The notes under the pieces: generated by a model
Told to the model about the DNA's origin: nothing
Database searches by the model: none
The model's input: only the letters and a program-made list of their open reading frames with translations
Part shown: in pieces, positions 1 to 7,296 of the stretch
Numbering within the stretch: the stretch's first letter is position 1
Layout of the letters: each line of letters opens with the position of its first letter
Made by a program: the position numbers and the translations under genes
Source of the DNA: an uncultured Methanobrevibacter sp.
GTDB taxonomy: Archaea > Methanobacteriota > Methanobacteria > Methanobacteriales > Methanobacteriaceae
Direction of reading: 5' to 3'
Length of the DNA: 20,394 bases
Assembly: GCA_904501935.1 (NCBI GenBank)
Contig: CAJGDA010000015.1
Location: forward strand, 1 to 20,394

Positions 1-267
1 ATCTGAAGTTACACAATAAAATTAATTTTCAACAAAAAATAATTTAACAATAGAAAAATAAAATTGATGTCAAAAAGTATTGGTGAAAACAACATCATAG
101 AATTGAGTTTGGTTTTGAAAAATCTCAAAAGCATCACGTGAAGAAGCTATCAAATTATTAAAAATAAACTCGATTAAAATATAACTTTTTAGATTACAAT
201 TAAAATAATAAAAGTCATATTAACAATAATGCAAGCAACTGTATAAAAAATAAGCAAATAAGATGAT
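1..267. other. AT-rich intergenic stretch with a possible small gene remnant
   Basis: No full gene is visible here. On the plus strand an ATG at 67 opens 24 codons up to TGA at 139 (starting MSKSIGEN) with no ribosome-binding site. One frame over, codons 134-184 read protein-like (SREEAIKLL and onward to a TAA). Together these could be a decayed small gene with one frame change, or simply AT-rich chance. Confidence 0.25.
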
Positions 268-289
268 AAGATATATGAACTCATATCTT
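245..289 (-). terminator. Possible terminator after coaB
   Basis: On the minus strand a 7-bp inverted repeat (268-274 with 283-289, loop of 8) overlaps the coaB stop codon. A T-rich stretch including a run of six T follows (about 245-250 on the plus strand as A). This fits a termination site for the minus-strand genes, but the stem is short and AT-rich. Confidence 0.35.
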
Positions 290-937
290 TTCAGAAATTA
301 CATCAAATATTATTTTAGCAATTTCTCTTTTTGATGCCAATGGAACAGATAACACCTCATCATCAACAATTAAAACCTCATTGTTGTCAGATCCGAAATG
401 ACACTCATTTTTAGAAATATCATTTGCGATGACCAAATCTGTACCCGCATCCTCAATTTGCTTTCGTGCACAGGAAATTATATCCTCCTTTGAAATATTA
501 AATTCCGCTTTAAAACCTACCAAAAATATATCCGGATTTATCTTTTTAACTTGACGAATAATTTTTGTTGTGGGTTTTAAATTTAAAAATAAAGAGCTAT
601 TAGAATCTATTTTTTTATCATCTTTCTTTTTAAACTCAAAATCTGAAACGGCCGCAGTGGAAATGAATATGTCAAAATCCGGAATTAAATCCAAAATTAC
701 TTCATTCATTTCACTACTTGTTTCAACACGAATAACGTTAAAAACAGACGGAATTTCAACACTAACATTAGCAACAACAAGAGTTAAGTCCGCTCCCCTA
801 ATGTATGCCTCTTTTGCAAGCGCCAAACCCATTTTTCCGGAGGACTTATTAGTAATCCCTCTGACAGAGTCAATAGGCTCATATGTTCCGCCAAGACTTA
901 TTAAAATTTTTTTGCCTTTAATAAAATCAATCCTTCT
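281..937 (-). CDS. coaB: Phosphopantothenate-cysteine ligase domain (CoaB part of a split or frameshifted CoaBC)
   Basis: CoaB joins cysteine to 4'-phosphopantothenate using a nucleoside triphosphate, a cytosolic step of coenzyme A synthesis. The frame is open from 940 to the stop at 281. It begins with the family's nucleotide-binding region (LGGTYEPIDSVRGITN, then SSGKMG). Later it shows LKPTTKI, VGFKAEF and a VANDIS segment near the C-terminus. The first ATG in frame is at 832, inside SSGKMG, so starting there would remove the nucleotide-binding loop and is unlikely to give a working enzyme. There is no ATG, GTG or TTG upstream in this frame. The only initiation option would be a rare ATT such as 931-929. 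The CoaC frame ends inside this region (927), one base out of frame. A single fused protein of about 385 residues with a frame change is the simplest reading. Family is clear; expression mode is unknown. Confidence 0.75.
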   Translation of the reverse strand, partial: RRIDFIKGKKILISLGGTYEPIDSVRGITNKSSGKMGLALAKEAYIRGADLTLVVANVSVEIPSVFNVIRVETSSEMNEVILDLIPDFDIFISTAAVSDFEFKKKDDKKIDSNSSLFLNLKPTTKIIRQVKKINPDIFLVGFKAEFNISKEDIISCARKQIEDAGTDLVIANDISKNECHFGSDNNEVLIVDDEVLSVPLASKREIAKIIFDVISEKI

Positions 938-1439
938 TATTTAAGTTAATTGTTCTCAATGATTCAAGAACTATGTCCTCTTTATCAGGGAATTTTGCTT
1001 TTCCTTCTTCCATTTTAGGCTTTATAAAAGTTGCAGATCCTTCTTCTTTAATTTTATCTATGTTTTCTTTAATGGCCCTATACATTGAGTCATGCATTGA
1101 AGGAACAAAAATGATTGGAGTATCATGACCATATGCAGTTATTAAAAGAGTTGAAATTGGATTGTCAGCAATCCTATTGGCAAATTTGGAAATTGTATTT
1201 GCAGTAGCTGGAGCAACCAATATTAAATCCTCCTGAGAGTATTTGACATGCTCAATTTTACCGGTCAATTTAGTTACGACTTCATTGCCTGTTGCAAATT
1301 CCATAGCATTCGGATGGATGATTTCGCATGCAGCGTCACTCATGAAACATTTAACTTCAACACCATTACGCCTAAGTTCGCGAGCTAATTTAATGGATTC
1401 TGTTGCAGCAATACTGCCAGTAACACATAATATTATCAT
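927..1439 (-). CDS. coaC: Phosphopantothenoylcysteine decarboxylase domain (CoaC part of CoaBC)
   Basis: CoaC is an FMN-dependent flavoprotein that decarboxylates phosphopantothenoylcysteine to phosphopantetheine. The protein starts with the flavin-binding GSIAA (residues 8-12). It has the expected catalytic-type histidine (H64 in IEHVKYS) and the APATANT segment (77-82). The substrate-binding motif reads PSMHDSMY (113-120), where bacterial enzymes have PAMN; the histidine in place of asparagine may be an archaeal variant. The start is well supported: GGAGGA lies just before ATG 1439. The frame ends at 927, only about 16 bases after the point where the CoaB frame opens, so the expected fusion to CoaB is interrupted. 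The linker on both sides (LRTINLNKK, then DFIKGKKILI) is what an intact CoaBC would have. Confidence 0.8.
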   Translation of the reverse strand: MIILCVTGSIAATESIKLARELRRNGVEVKCFMSDAACEIIHPNAMEFATGNEVVTKLTGKIEHVKYSQEDLILVAPATANTISKFANRIADNPISTLLITAYGHDTPIIFVPSMHDSMYRAIKENIDKIKEEGSATFIKPKMEEGKAKFPDKEDIVLESLRTINLNKKD

Positions 1440-1456
1440 AAAATCCTCCTTTTTTT

Positions 1457-1467
1457 AAAAAAAAAAA
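1457..1467 (-). terminator. T-tract directly after the secreted-protein gene
   Basis: Eleven T residues on the minus strand follow immediately after the TAA stop of the gene at 1468-2019. Seven A residues come next, then the coaC ribosome-binding site. Archaeal transcription often ends on such T-tracts without a stable hairpin, so this may reduce read-through into coaC. It could also be only an AT-rich spacer. Confidence 0.35.
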
Positions 1468-2019
1468 TTATGTAATTTGAATATCGGATAACATATAATC
1501 AAAAACATACAAATTGTCTTCAAACTTGTCAACTGGTGCGCTGTATAACATGACATAGGCTTGGCCACCTTTTTCAAACCAAACTGCCTTATGTTCTTTT
1601 TTAGTACCATTATCATCTGTAGAAGTGTAAATATATTCAACAGCGTCCATAGTTCCAACCATTACTCCACCGGAAGATATCAATTCGAAAGAAGAATCCT
1701 TTTGCATTGATTTGTAGGTATCATTTACATAACTATAAAATTCTCCTTCCATAGGTTTTTTCTCAAAGTTAATGTTGACTTGGCCGATTCCAGCTGAATC
1801 GATTGAATCTAATTTAGATAATGCCATGATAGAATATTCAGAAGTTGATTCAGAATAACCCCAGTTGGAAGGATAATCAATAACAAGCCCTCCTTTAGAT
1901 AAAGATAACATGGTAAGGTCAGAATTATCCTCCGCAGCATTTACACAAGCGAAAATGCTCATGAAGATAACTATGACTGAGATAATTAAAATACAATTTT
2001 TTAAAATATTATTTTTCAT
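1468..2019 (-). CDS. Secreted PsbP/DcrB-like protein, function unknown
   Basis: A protein of about 183 residues. It has an N-terminal export signal: basic MKNNILKN, a hydrophobic core, then FACVNAAEDNSD. The mature part resembles small PsbP/DcrB-like domains common in methanogen surface proteins: GLVIDYPSNWGY early, then mixed beta/alpha, and GGQAYVMLYSAP near the end. No catalytic motif is visible. The cysteine in IFAC could be a lipidation site but the box is imperfect, so a cleaved secreted protein is equally possible. The start is placed at ATG 2019 because GAGGTG sits five bases before it; the GTG at 2028 lies inside that ribosome-binding site. It follows the gene at 2048-2707 by 28 bases and is probably co-transcribed with it. 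Domain assignment is by general resemblance. Confidence 0.65.
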   Translation of the reverse strand: MKNNILKNCILIISVIVIFMSIFACVNAAEDNSDLTMLSLSKGGLVIDYPSNWGYSESTSEYSIMALSKLDSIDSAGIGQVNINFEKKPMEGEFYSYVNDTYKSMQKDSSFELISSGGVMVGTMDAVEYIYTSTDDNGTKKEHKAVWFEKGGQAYVMLYSAPVDKFEDNLYVFDYMLSDIQIT

Positions 2020-2047
2020 AAAAATCACCTCTTAAAGAATATGGGAA

Positions 2048-2707
2048 CTATCCTTCACCACCACTATCAGATGGGGCAGGTGTTTCCTCAGCTGGAGTGC
2101 CTTCATAAGGAATTGAAGAATCCTGTGAATCCTGCGATGTATCCTGGGTAGTTTCAACATCATAATTGCTTGAATAGTCATAATCTGAATAGCTATAAGT
2201 ATAATTGTTATTTGTCGTATTATCTACAATATTTTCATGAATTTCAGGGAATGCAGTATCTGTAACGGTAGCAACTGATGTTGTATTAGACAAATTATTA
2301 AAGTCTAAATTGAAAACACCATAACCCACACCAACAGTAAAACCTAAAACTAACACTAACAACAATAATAATTTAAAGGTACCGCTATCCATTGGTTTCT
2401 TTTCCTTTTTATTATATTTAGCATCGTCTTTTTTAGGATTAATAATATATTTTTGAACTAAATCCTGTTCTTTATCTCTTTTATTTCCGGCAGGCTTTTT
2501 GCTTCTTTGCAGTTTAGGTTTTTCAGAAGATGGTTTGCCCTGCATTGATCTTATTCTTTGAGTAGCTTCGTTAGCATCGATGGAATTCAATTTATCTTCG
2601 TATTTGGAACGAAAATAACTATATTTTTCCGGGGAAATCTTACCATCTCTATAATCAGACTCTAAACTATCCATAATTTGTAGAAGTTTGTCTCTATCAC
2701 TTGGCAT
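2048..2707 (-). CDS. Single-span membrane protein with a charged cytoplasmic part and an acidic Ser/Thr/Tyr-rich tail
   Basis: Unrecognised family, 219 residues from ATG 2707. Residues 1-57 look helical and charged, like short regulatory or oligomerisation helices (DRDKLLQIMDSLES, then SPEKYSYFRSKYEDKL). Residues 58-109 are lysine-rich and low in complexity. One transmembrane helix spans about 110-132. The remaining about 85 residues are rich in Asn, Thr, Ser, Tyr and Asp and end in a Pro/Glu stretch. The positive-inside rule puts the basic part in the cytoplasm and the acidic tail outside. ATG 2707 is preferred over ATG 2728 because GGGAGG lies six bases upstream of it, while 2728 has no such site. 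Next to it lies a secreted PsbP-like gene, so a joint role at the cell surface is possible, but no function can be stated. Confidence 0.7.
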   Translation of the reverse strand: MPSDRDKLLQIMDSLESDYRDGKISPEKYSYFRSKYEDKLNSIDANEATQRIRSMQGKPSSEKPKLQRSKKPAGNKRDKEQDLVQKYIINPKKDDAKYNKKEKKPMDSGTFKLLLLLVLVLGFTVGVGYGVFNLDFNNLSNTTSVATVTDTAFPEIHENIVDNTTNNNYTYSYSDYDYSSNYDVETTQDTSQDSQDSSIPYEGTPAEETPAPSDSGGEG

Positions 2708-2768
2708 ACCTACCCTCCCTGAATTCATTATAATATAAATTATAATAAAACATTAATTTAAAGTTTAC

Positions 2769-3572
2769 TTAAAAATAGGGGTATGAACCTAAAACTTTTA
2801 AAAAATAAGTTTTTTCAGTAATTTCATTTATAATGTCATCAAAAATATCATCATTTCTATGGCCAATATAATCAATGAAAAATAAATATTTTCCTAAACC
2901 TTTTTTAGACGGCCTAGATTCAATTTTAGTTAAGTTAATGTTGTTTTTTCGAAAAATTCCTAAAATATCATACAATGCACCAGGTTTGTCTTCATAGATA
3001 GAAAAGATAATTGAAGTCTTATCCTTACCTGTTGGTTCATGATCTTCTTTTGAAACTACAACAAATCTTGTTTCATTATTATCAGTATCTTGAATATTAT
3101 GTTTTAGAATTTCCAAATCATATATTTCTGCCGCTTTTGAGTTACCAATAGCTGCTTTAGTTTCATCACCAATAATGCTTTTAGCAGCATTAGCAGTGCT
3201 GATAGCATAGTGTGGTTGAATCTTATTTTGACTAATAAATTCCTGACATTGAGCTATGGCCTGTGAATGAGAGTAAACGTCCTCAATATCTTCTATTTTT
3301 GTACCGGGATTTACAATTAAATTTTGATTAATTGGAATAATAATCTCTTTATAAATTTTTAAGTCGAATTTATGGGCTAAAGAATCTAATGTAATTCCGA
3401 CTGGCCCCTCAATTGAGTTTTCAATTGGAACCACTCCAAATAATGATTCGCCGTTTACAACACTTTCCATAACCGCCGGAATTGTGCAGTAGGGAATTAA
3501 ATTATCGCCAAAAATATTGGCTGCTTCGTGGGTGAAAGTTCCTTTTGGTCCTAAAAATGAAATTAATGGCAT
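2769..3572 (-). CDS. pheA: Prephenate dehydratase with ACT regulatory domain
   Basis: Converts prephenate to phenylpyruvate in phenylalanine synthesis, in the cytosol. At 267 residues it matches stand-alone dehydratases, without a chorismate mutase domain. It begins with FLGPKGTFTHEAA (residues 6-18), continues with VPIENSIEG (48-56), and has the essential TRF triplet at 168-170. A C-terminal ACT domain (about 185-262) carries GALY (198-201) and ESRP (218-221), the two motifs that bind phenylalanine, so feedback inhibition is expected. Start ATG 3572 has GAGGGT upstream. It sits 34 bases after a CBS-domain gene on the same strand. The spacer downstream (2708-2768) may hold a separate promoter. 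Confidence 0.96.
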   Translation of the reverse strand: MPLISFLGPKGTFTHEAANIFGDNLIPYCTIPAVMESVVNGESLFGVVPIENSIEGPVGITLDSLAHKFDLKIYKEIIIPINQNLIVNPGTKIEDIEDVYSHSQAIAQCQEFISQNKIQPHYAISTANAAKSIIGDETKAAIGNSKAAEIYDLEILKHNIQDTDNNETRFVVVSKEDHEPTGKDKTSIIFSIYEDKPGALYDILGIFRKNNINLTKIESRPSKKGLGKYLFFIDYIGHRNDDIFDDIINEITEKTYFLKVLGSYPYF

Positions 3573-3606
3573 GTTACTACCCTCAAAAAAAAATAAAAAA
3601 AGATAA

Positions 3607-4407
3607 TTAAGATTCTAATTTTTCAATTAGTCTTAATATATCAGTTTGTGTTATGATTCCAACAAGTCCGCCATCTTCAAGAACTGGCAAACCATTGAAT
3701 CCTGTTTCCATCATTATGTTTGAAACTTCAGATATTGACATTTCTTTTGAAACATAACATGGATTAGAAGACATTATGTCTTCGACTAAAACCTCTTTAA
3801 TTTGAGATTTTTGATATTTTTCAGGAACATTTTTTCTAAAGTCAATGAATGCTCTCATTAAATCTTTTGAAGTAATCATTCCTACGAGTTTGTCATCATC
3901 GACAACAGGTAATCTTCCAACATTATTATCCAACATTTTTCTTCTTGCATGAACAAGCCTATCAGCTGGATCAGCTACAATTACCTCTTTTGACATTATT
4001 TCTTTTACAGTAATCTTATCAAATGCAATTCCAACAGCAAGAGTAACAAAATCTGCTTTAGAAACAATTCCCACCATTTCATCATCTCTCATGACTGGAA
4101 CGGAACCTATTCCTTTTTCTAACATTATTTTTGCAACATCTGCTAATTGCATTGTTTCAGGCACTGTAATTACATCCTTAACCATTACAGATGAAATATG
4201 GAATCTTGATGCAGGCATATTTTCAGATTTTGAAGAACCAAGCTTGTTAGCTATGTCCCTTTCAGAAATAATACCGACTAAATCTTTATGATTAGTTACA
4301 GGTAAACGAGAAACATTGTGTTTACGAAACAACTTCAATGCATCAGAAAGATTTTGATCTTTGTCTACGGTAATTAAGTCTTCAGACATCAAATTCTTAA
4401 TTTGCAT
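3607..4407 (-). CDS. Four-CBS-domain protein
   Basis: 266 residues made only of four CBS domains, at about 7-62, 75-125, 135-190 and 205-262. Each ends with the typical glycine/acidic motif (VGIISERDI, VGIVSKADF, VGMITSKDL, VGIITQTDI). CBS pairs bind adenosine-type ligands such as AMP, ATP or S-adenosylmethionine and act as energy or cofactor sensors, but the ligand cannot be read from sequence. No enzyme, DNA-binding or membrane domain is attached, so any effect must come through partners. Start ATG 4407 has GGAG upstream. The gene is 24 bases from a second four-CBS gene and 34 bases from pheA, so the three may form one transcript. Confidence 0.9.
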   Translation of the reverse strand: MQIKNLMSEDLITVDKDQNLSDALKLFRKHNVSRLPVTNHKDLVGIISERDIANKLGSSKSENMPASRFHISSVMVKDVITVPETMQLADVAKIMLEKGIGSVPVMRDDEMVGIVSKADFVTLAVGIAFDKITVKEIMSKEVIVADPADRLVHARRKMLDNNVGRLPVVDDDKLVGMITSKDLMRAFIDFRKNVPEKYQKSQIKEVLVEDIMSSNPCYVSKEMSISEVSNIMMETGFNGLPVLEDGGLVGIITQTDILRLIEKLES

Positions 4408-4431
4408 ATTATCATCTCCTATTTAATGCGT

Positions 4432-5367
4432 TTATAATCTTTTAACTGCTCTTAAAATATCTCTTTCAGTTATAATTCCAACAACAGCATCGTTTTTAAT
4501 AACCGGTACTCCACCAATATTCTCATCAGCAAATAATTCACATAATTCACCAATAGTCATGTTTGGTGCGACAGTTATTGGGTCTTTGACCATGATTTCA
4601 GAAATTGTTGTTTTTAGCACATCTGTTGCTAAATTTGAATTTAGATGGTCGAACAATTCTTTTGCATTCAAGAATTTAATTACATCTGTAGAGGTTATGA
4701 TACCTAACAATTTTTTAGCTGCTTTAGAAATGTCCGCTTCACCACCGACAATTGGAATTCTTCTTAAACCATTTCTTACCATGATTTTACATGCTCCTTC
4801 AAGAGGAGTACCTGGTGTAGTGGTGAAAACTTTAGCACTCATGAAATCCTGTACTGTTTCTTTACCAGCCATACCTGCTAAGGATAAAGCAATATCCCTT
4901 TCAGTTACAATACCTGCAAGTTTTTCATCAGCATCAATAAGAGGTATAGCACCTAATTGGTTGTCTAACATACATTCAATAGTTTCACCAATAGAAGCTT
5001 TAGTTGATAGAGTGATTAAATCACGAGTCATAATCTCTTTAACTGGTTCATTAATAGCTGCTAGGAAGTTATCTTCATATTTTTTCTCAATAATGTTGAA
5101 TTTTTTTCCTCCACCAAAGAAATCTAATATATCCATTACTGTTACAATACCTAACAATTTACCAGAACCAGGATCTGTGATTGGTAATCTTCTGAATTCA
5201 TGTTCCATCATTACTTTTGCAGTGTCTTTGATAGGTTTGGTTGGAGGGATTGACACAACATCTTTAGTTGCGATAGCCATTATGTCTCCTTCCCTATCGT
5301 GAACTTTTGTTTGATGTTCAACTGCACCTGTATTTGATTTTCTATTAATGGATGTTTTATCTTTCAT
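4432..5367 (-). CDS. Four-CBS-domain protein with N-terminal extension
   Basis: About 311 residues. A charged, probably disordered stretch of about 28 residues is followed by four CBS domains. Their end motifs read LGIVTVMDI, AGIVTERDI, LGIITSTDV and VGIITERDI. It resembles its neighbour at 3607-4407 but is not a copy. The two could assemble together as CBS tandems often do. The start is placed at ATG 5367, five bases after GAGGTG; the in-frame GTG at 5373 overlaps that site. A 61-base T-rich spacer (minus strand) separates it from queE, so it may have its own promoter or be partly cut off by termination. Ligand and partner are unknown. An alternative start at the internal MAIATKDVV would drop only the extension. 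Confidence 0.9.
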   Translation of the reverse strand: MKDKTSINRKSNTGAVEHQTKVHDREGDIMAIATKDVVSIPPTKPIKDTAKVMMEHEFRRLPITDPGSGKLLGIVTVMDILDFFGGGKKFNIIEKKYEDNFLAAINEPVKEIMTRDLITLSTKASIGETIECMLDNQLGAIPLIDADEKLAGIVTERDIALSLAGMAGKETVQDFMSAKVFTTTPGTPLEGACKIMVRNGLRRIPIVGGEADISKAAKKLLGIITSTDVIKFLNAKELFDHLNSNLATDVLKTTISEIMVKDPITVAPNMTIGELCELFADENIGGVPVIKNDAVVGIITERDILRAVKRL

Positions 5368-5428
5368 TTTCACACCTCTAATTTACAATTGCATCAAAAA
5401 AATAAAATCAAAAATATTAAAAACATAA

Positions 5429-6127
5429 TCACTCAATATCCAAAATTCTATGGATTTGAGGGATGGTGGAAACTTCAAAATATTGCCCAACAACTTCGGA
5501 AAACTCGAATAATCTATAATTAATGTTTTTCCATTCTCCTAACGGACTAGAAGGTTGGATAATTATTTTAAGGTTGCTTTTGTTAGAAATATTTTCTGAT
5601 AATTTTTCAACTACCTCTTTAAATGACTTTATTTTTGTTGATGGCAATATAACTACTTTACAATATACATTTATGGACTTTGCCATTAATAAATTTAGTG
5701 ATTTAATCTCATTAAAAAAAATTTCTTGATTAAAATCGCCATCAAAATGTTCCGGGAGTTTTATGTCCAAAGAAACAACATCTAATTTATCAATTAAATC
5801 AATATTGTCTGGTAAAGTCCCATTGGTTTCAAGCATGATATTCAAATTAAAGTTTTTGCTGACTTCATTAATGAAGTCAGGATATAAACTTGGTTCACCT
5901 CCAGTAAATGAAATTGTCTTACAATCAGGAGTTAAAATTTGGTTAATTTCTTCTGAAACTATTTCGGGGGTCATTAACTTTCCGGATTGTTCGGATTTAC
6001 TATCATTGGTGTCGCAATAGTTACAATCGAGGTTGCACCCTGCAAACCTAACAAATATCTGCCTTTGGCCTATCAAAAGGCCTTCACCCTGAAAAGATGA
6101 AAAAATTTCAATGATTGGAGCTTTCAT
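5429..6127 (-). CDS. queE: 7-carboxy-7-deazaguanine synthase (radical SAM)
   Basis: QueE converts 6-carboxytetrahydropterin to 7-carboxy-7-deazaguanine, using a [4Fe-4S] cluster and S-adenosylmethionine. In archaea this leads to preQ0 and then archaeosine in tRNA. The 232-residue protein starts with IFSSFQGEG, typical for QueE. Its cluster motif is C31-x3-C35-x2-C38 (AGCNLDCNYCDT), and FTGGEPSLYP (74-83) is the SAM-contacting GGE motif. The order of genes supports it: queE overlaps the end of queD by an ATGA, so the two are translationally coupled. After queE the minus strand is T-rich (5374-5428), possibly a terminator. Confidence 0.96.
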   Translation of the reverse strand: MKAPIIEIFSSFQGEGLLIGQRQIFVRFAGCNLDCNYCDTNDSKSEQSGKLMTPEIVSEEINQILTPDCKTISFTGGEPSLYPDFINEVSKNFNLNIMLETNGTLPDNIDLIDKLDVVSLDIKLPEHFDGDFNQEIFFNEIKSLNLLMAKSINVYCKVVILPSTKIKSFKEVVEKLSENISNKSNLKIIIQPSSPLGEWKNINYRLFEFSEVVGQYFEVSTIPQIHRILDIE

Positions 6128-6642
6128 TTTATATCTTTCCTATACACTGCACCCTGACCAATTCCCTCATTGACACAAATAGAAACATATTCAAGGTTAT
6201 CATAATCTTCAGATAACTTTTTGGCCAATGTTTCAGCAAAGAATTTGGATAATTCTTCTGCAGAAGTATAAGGAAGCGGTAAAAATACACAATCCACTGA
6301 AGGTATGGAATATCCTTTACCGTCAATTTTCAAATATACTGTTAATTCCTTTTTCAAATCAAAAATTGAATCATTATTCTTATCAAAGTCTTTGATGTCA
6401 ATCAACTCATTGTAAACTGGGATTAACATTCTGTGGTCCAATTCGTCACACATCGATTTAGTGTATTTTTTGACATCTTTAAAGTCCACTACAAAATCAA
6501 AATCTCCAGCCCGCTCACCTTCAATTTCAACATCAACAAAATAAGAATGACCGTGAATATACCCGCAAGACTCATGACCTGGAATAATATGAGCTGAAGA
6601 GAATCTTAAATTAGATTGAATACCATTGATTAATATTTTCAT
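6124..6642 (-). CDS. queD: 6-carboxytetrahydropterin synthase (QueD/PTPS family)
   Basis: Makes 6-carboxy-5,6,7,8-tetrahydropterin from dihydroneopterin triphosphate, the step before QueE. The 172-residue protein shows the zinc histidines H18 (SSAH), H30 and H32 (IHGHSY). It also has the catalytic-type cysteine C26 in ESCGYIHGH and the catalytic histidine H70 in DELDH. The late VNEGIGQGAVY segment carries the pterin-binding glutamate. Archaeal PTPS relatives can act in other pterin routes, but the direct overlap with queE makes the 7-deazaguanine role most likely. ATG 6642 overlaps the stop of the DUF366 gene by four bases, so all three genes form one unit. Confidence 0.95.
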   Translation of the reverse strand: MKILINGIQSNLRFSSAHIIPGHESCGYIHGHSYFVDVEIEGERAGDFDFVVDFKDVKKYTKSMCDELDHRMLIPVYNELIDIKDFDKNNDSIFDLKKELTVYLKIDGKGYSIPSVDCVFLPLPYTSAEELSKFFAETLAKKLSEDYDNLEYVSICVNEGIGQGAVYRKDIK

Positions 6643-7232
6643 CCTAACACCTTTGTTTTACTTATATCATTTTCAATTGTTTCTAATTCAATGATAAATC
6701 TGTTAACGGTTTCATTGATTAATTCCAATAAATTGTCATCATTGAATATTTGCTTATCATTTACTTTAATGTCAAATAATCCTATTGTCTCCACATCATC
6801 TGGAGTTCCTTTATCCTCCAGATTGAGTGCAAAATGAATTTTTGCAGAGCTTAATGAAACACTAGCTATTGAGATGGATAATTTTCTATTGTCGACAAAG
6901 ATATCATCACCTTCCCTTCTAGTTTGAATTCCATATTCAGTTAAAATCTCTCTGAAAATCATTACGAGAAGTCTTTGTCTTAAATAAGCAATCCTCATAT
7001 TTGGAGGTTGCTGGTCAAAAAACTCACAAATAAAATTGACCATATAATTTGATTTAATTTCCAAACCCACATCCGCAAAATCTTTTAGATTATCAGGAGT
7101 AATGTTAACCGGGCCAATCCAAGTTACAATTGAAGAGCCATAAATTCCAAACTCTTGAAAAGCCCATGACGGATTGATTTGACTTCCATCATATTCAAAT
7201 ATTTCATCAACATGCTTATGAGTAAAAACCAT
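6639..7232 (-). CDS. DUF366 family protein
   Basis: 197 residues, matching from memory the archaeal DUF366 family, which has no established function known to me. The protein is soluble and mixed alpha/beta, with no signal peptide or membrane segment. Conserved-looking stretches are FEYDGSQINPSWAF near the start, ITWIGP-like VTWIGPVNI, and RIAYLRQRLLVMIFREIL in the middle. No cysteine-rich or nucleotide-binding motif is evident. It is the first gene of a tightly coupled set with queD and queE (four-base overlaps), which suggests a role in making or using a pterin or 7-deazaguanine intermediate. That link is inference from position only. Start ATG 7232 has a weak AGGT upstream, and a TATA-like element lies close by, so the message may have a very short leader. 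Confidence 0.8.
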   Translation of the reverse strand: MVFTHKHVDEIFEYDGSQINPSWAFQEFGIYGSSIVTWIGPVNITPDNLKDFADVGLEIKSNYMVNFICEFFDQQPPNMRIAYLRQRLLVMIFREILTEYGIQTRREGDDIFVDNRKLSISIASVSLSSAKIHFALNLEDKGTPDDVETIGLFDIKVNDKQIFNDDNLLELINETVNRFIIELETIENDISKTKVLG

Positions 7233-7250
7233 GATATAACCTATCTTTTA

Positions 7251-7262
7251 AAATATATTAAA
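7251..7262 (-). promoter_or_regulatory. Possible TATA element for the DUF366-queD-queE unit
   Basis: The minus strand reads TTTAATATATTT here. The centre is about 24 bases before ATG 7232, which would place transcription start almost at the start codon. Based on composition and spacing only, in a very AT-rich stretch. Confidence 0.35.
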
Positions 7263-7296
7263 TTACCTATTAATATTTAGTTAAAGGTATTAAAAA

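Noticed and set aside
281..832. CoaB starting at ATG 832
   Set aside because: This would remove the GG-T and VRxITN part of the nucleotide-binding region that is readable just upstream in the same frame.
570..944. A 124-codon plus-strand frame opposite coaB
   Set aside because: The opposite strand carries unmistakable CoaB motifs; this frame is a shadow.
4559..5302. A 247-codon plus-strand open frame opposite the larger CBS gene
   Set aside because: It lies fully antisense to a gene with four clear CBS domains, has no ribosome-binding site, and its translation resembles no protein.
3607..5367. Recent tandem duplication of the CBS genes
   Set aside because: The two proteins share only family motifs; lengths, N-termini and spacing differ, so any duplication is old.
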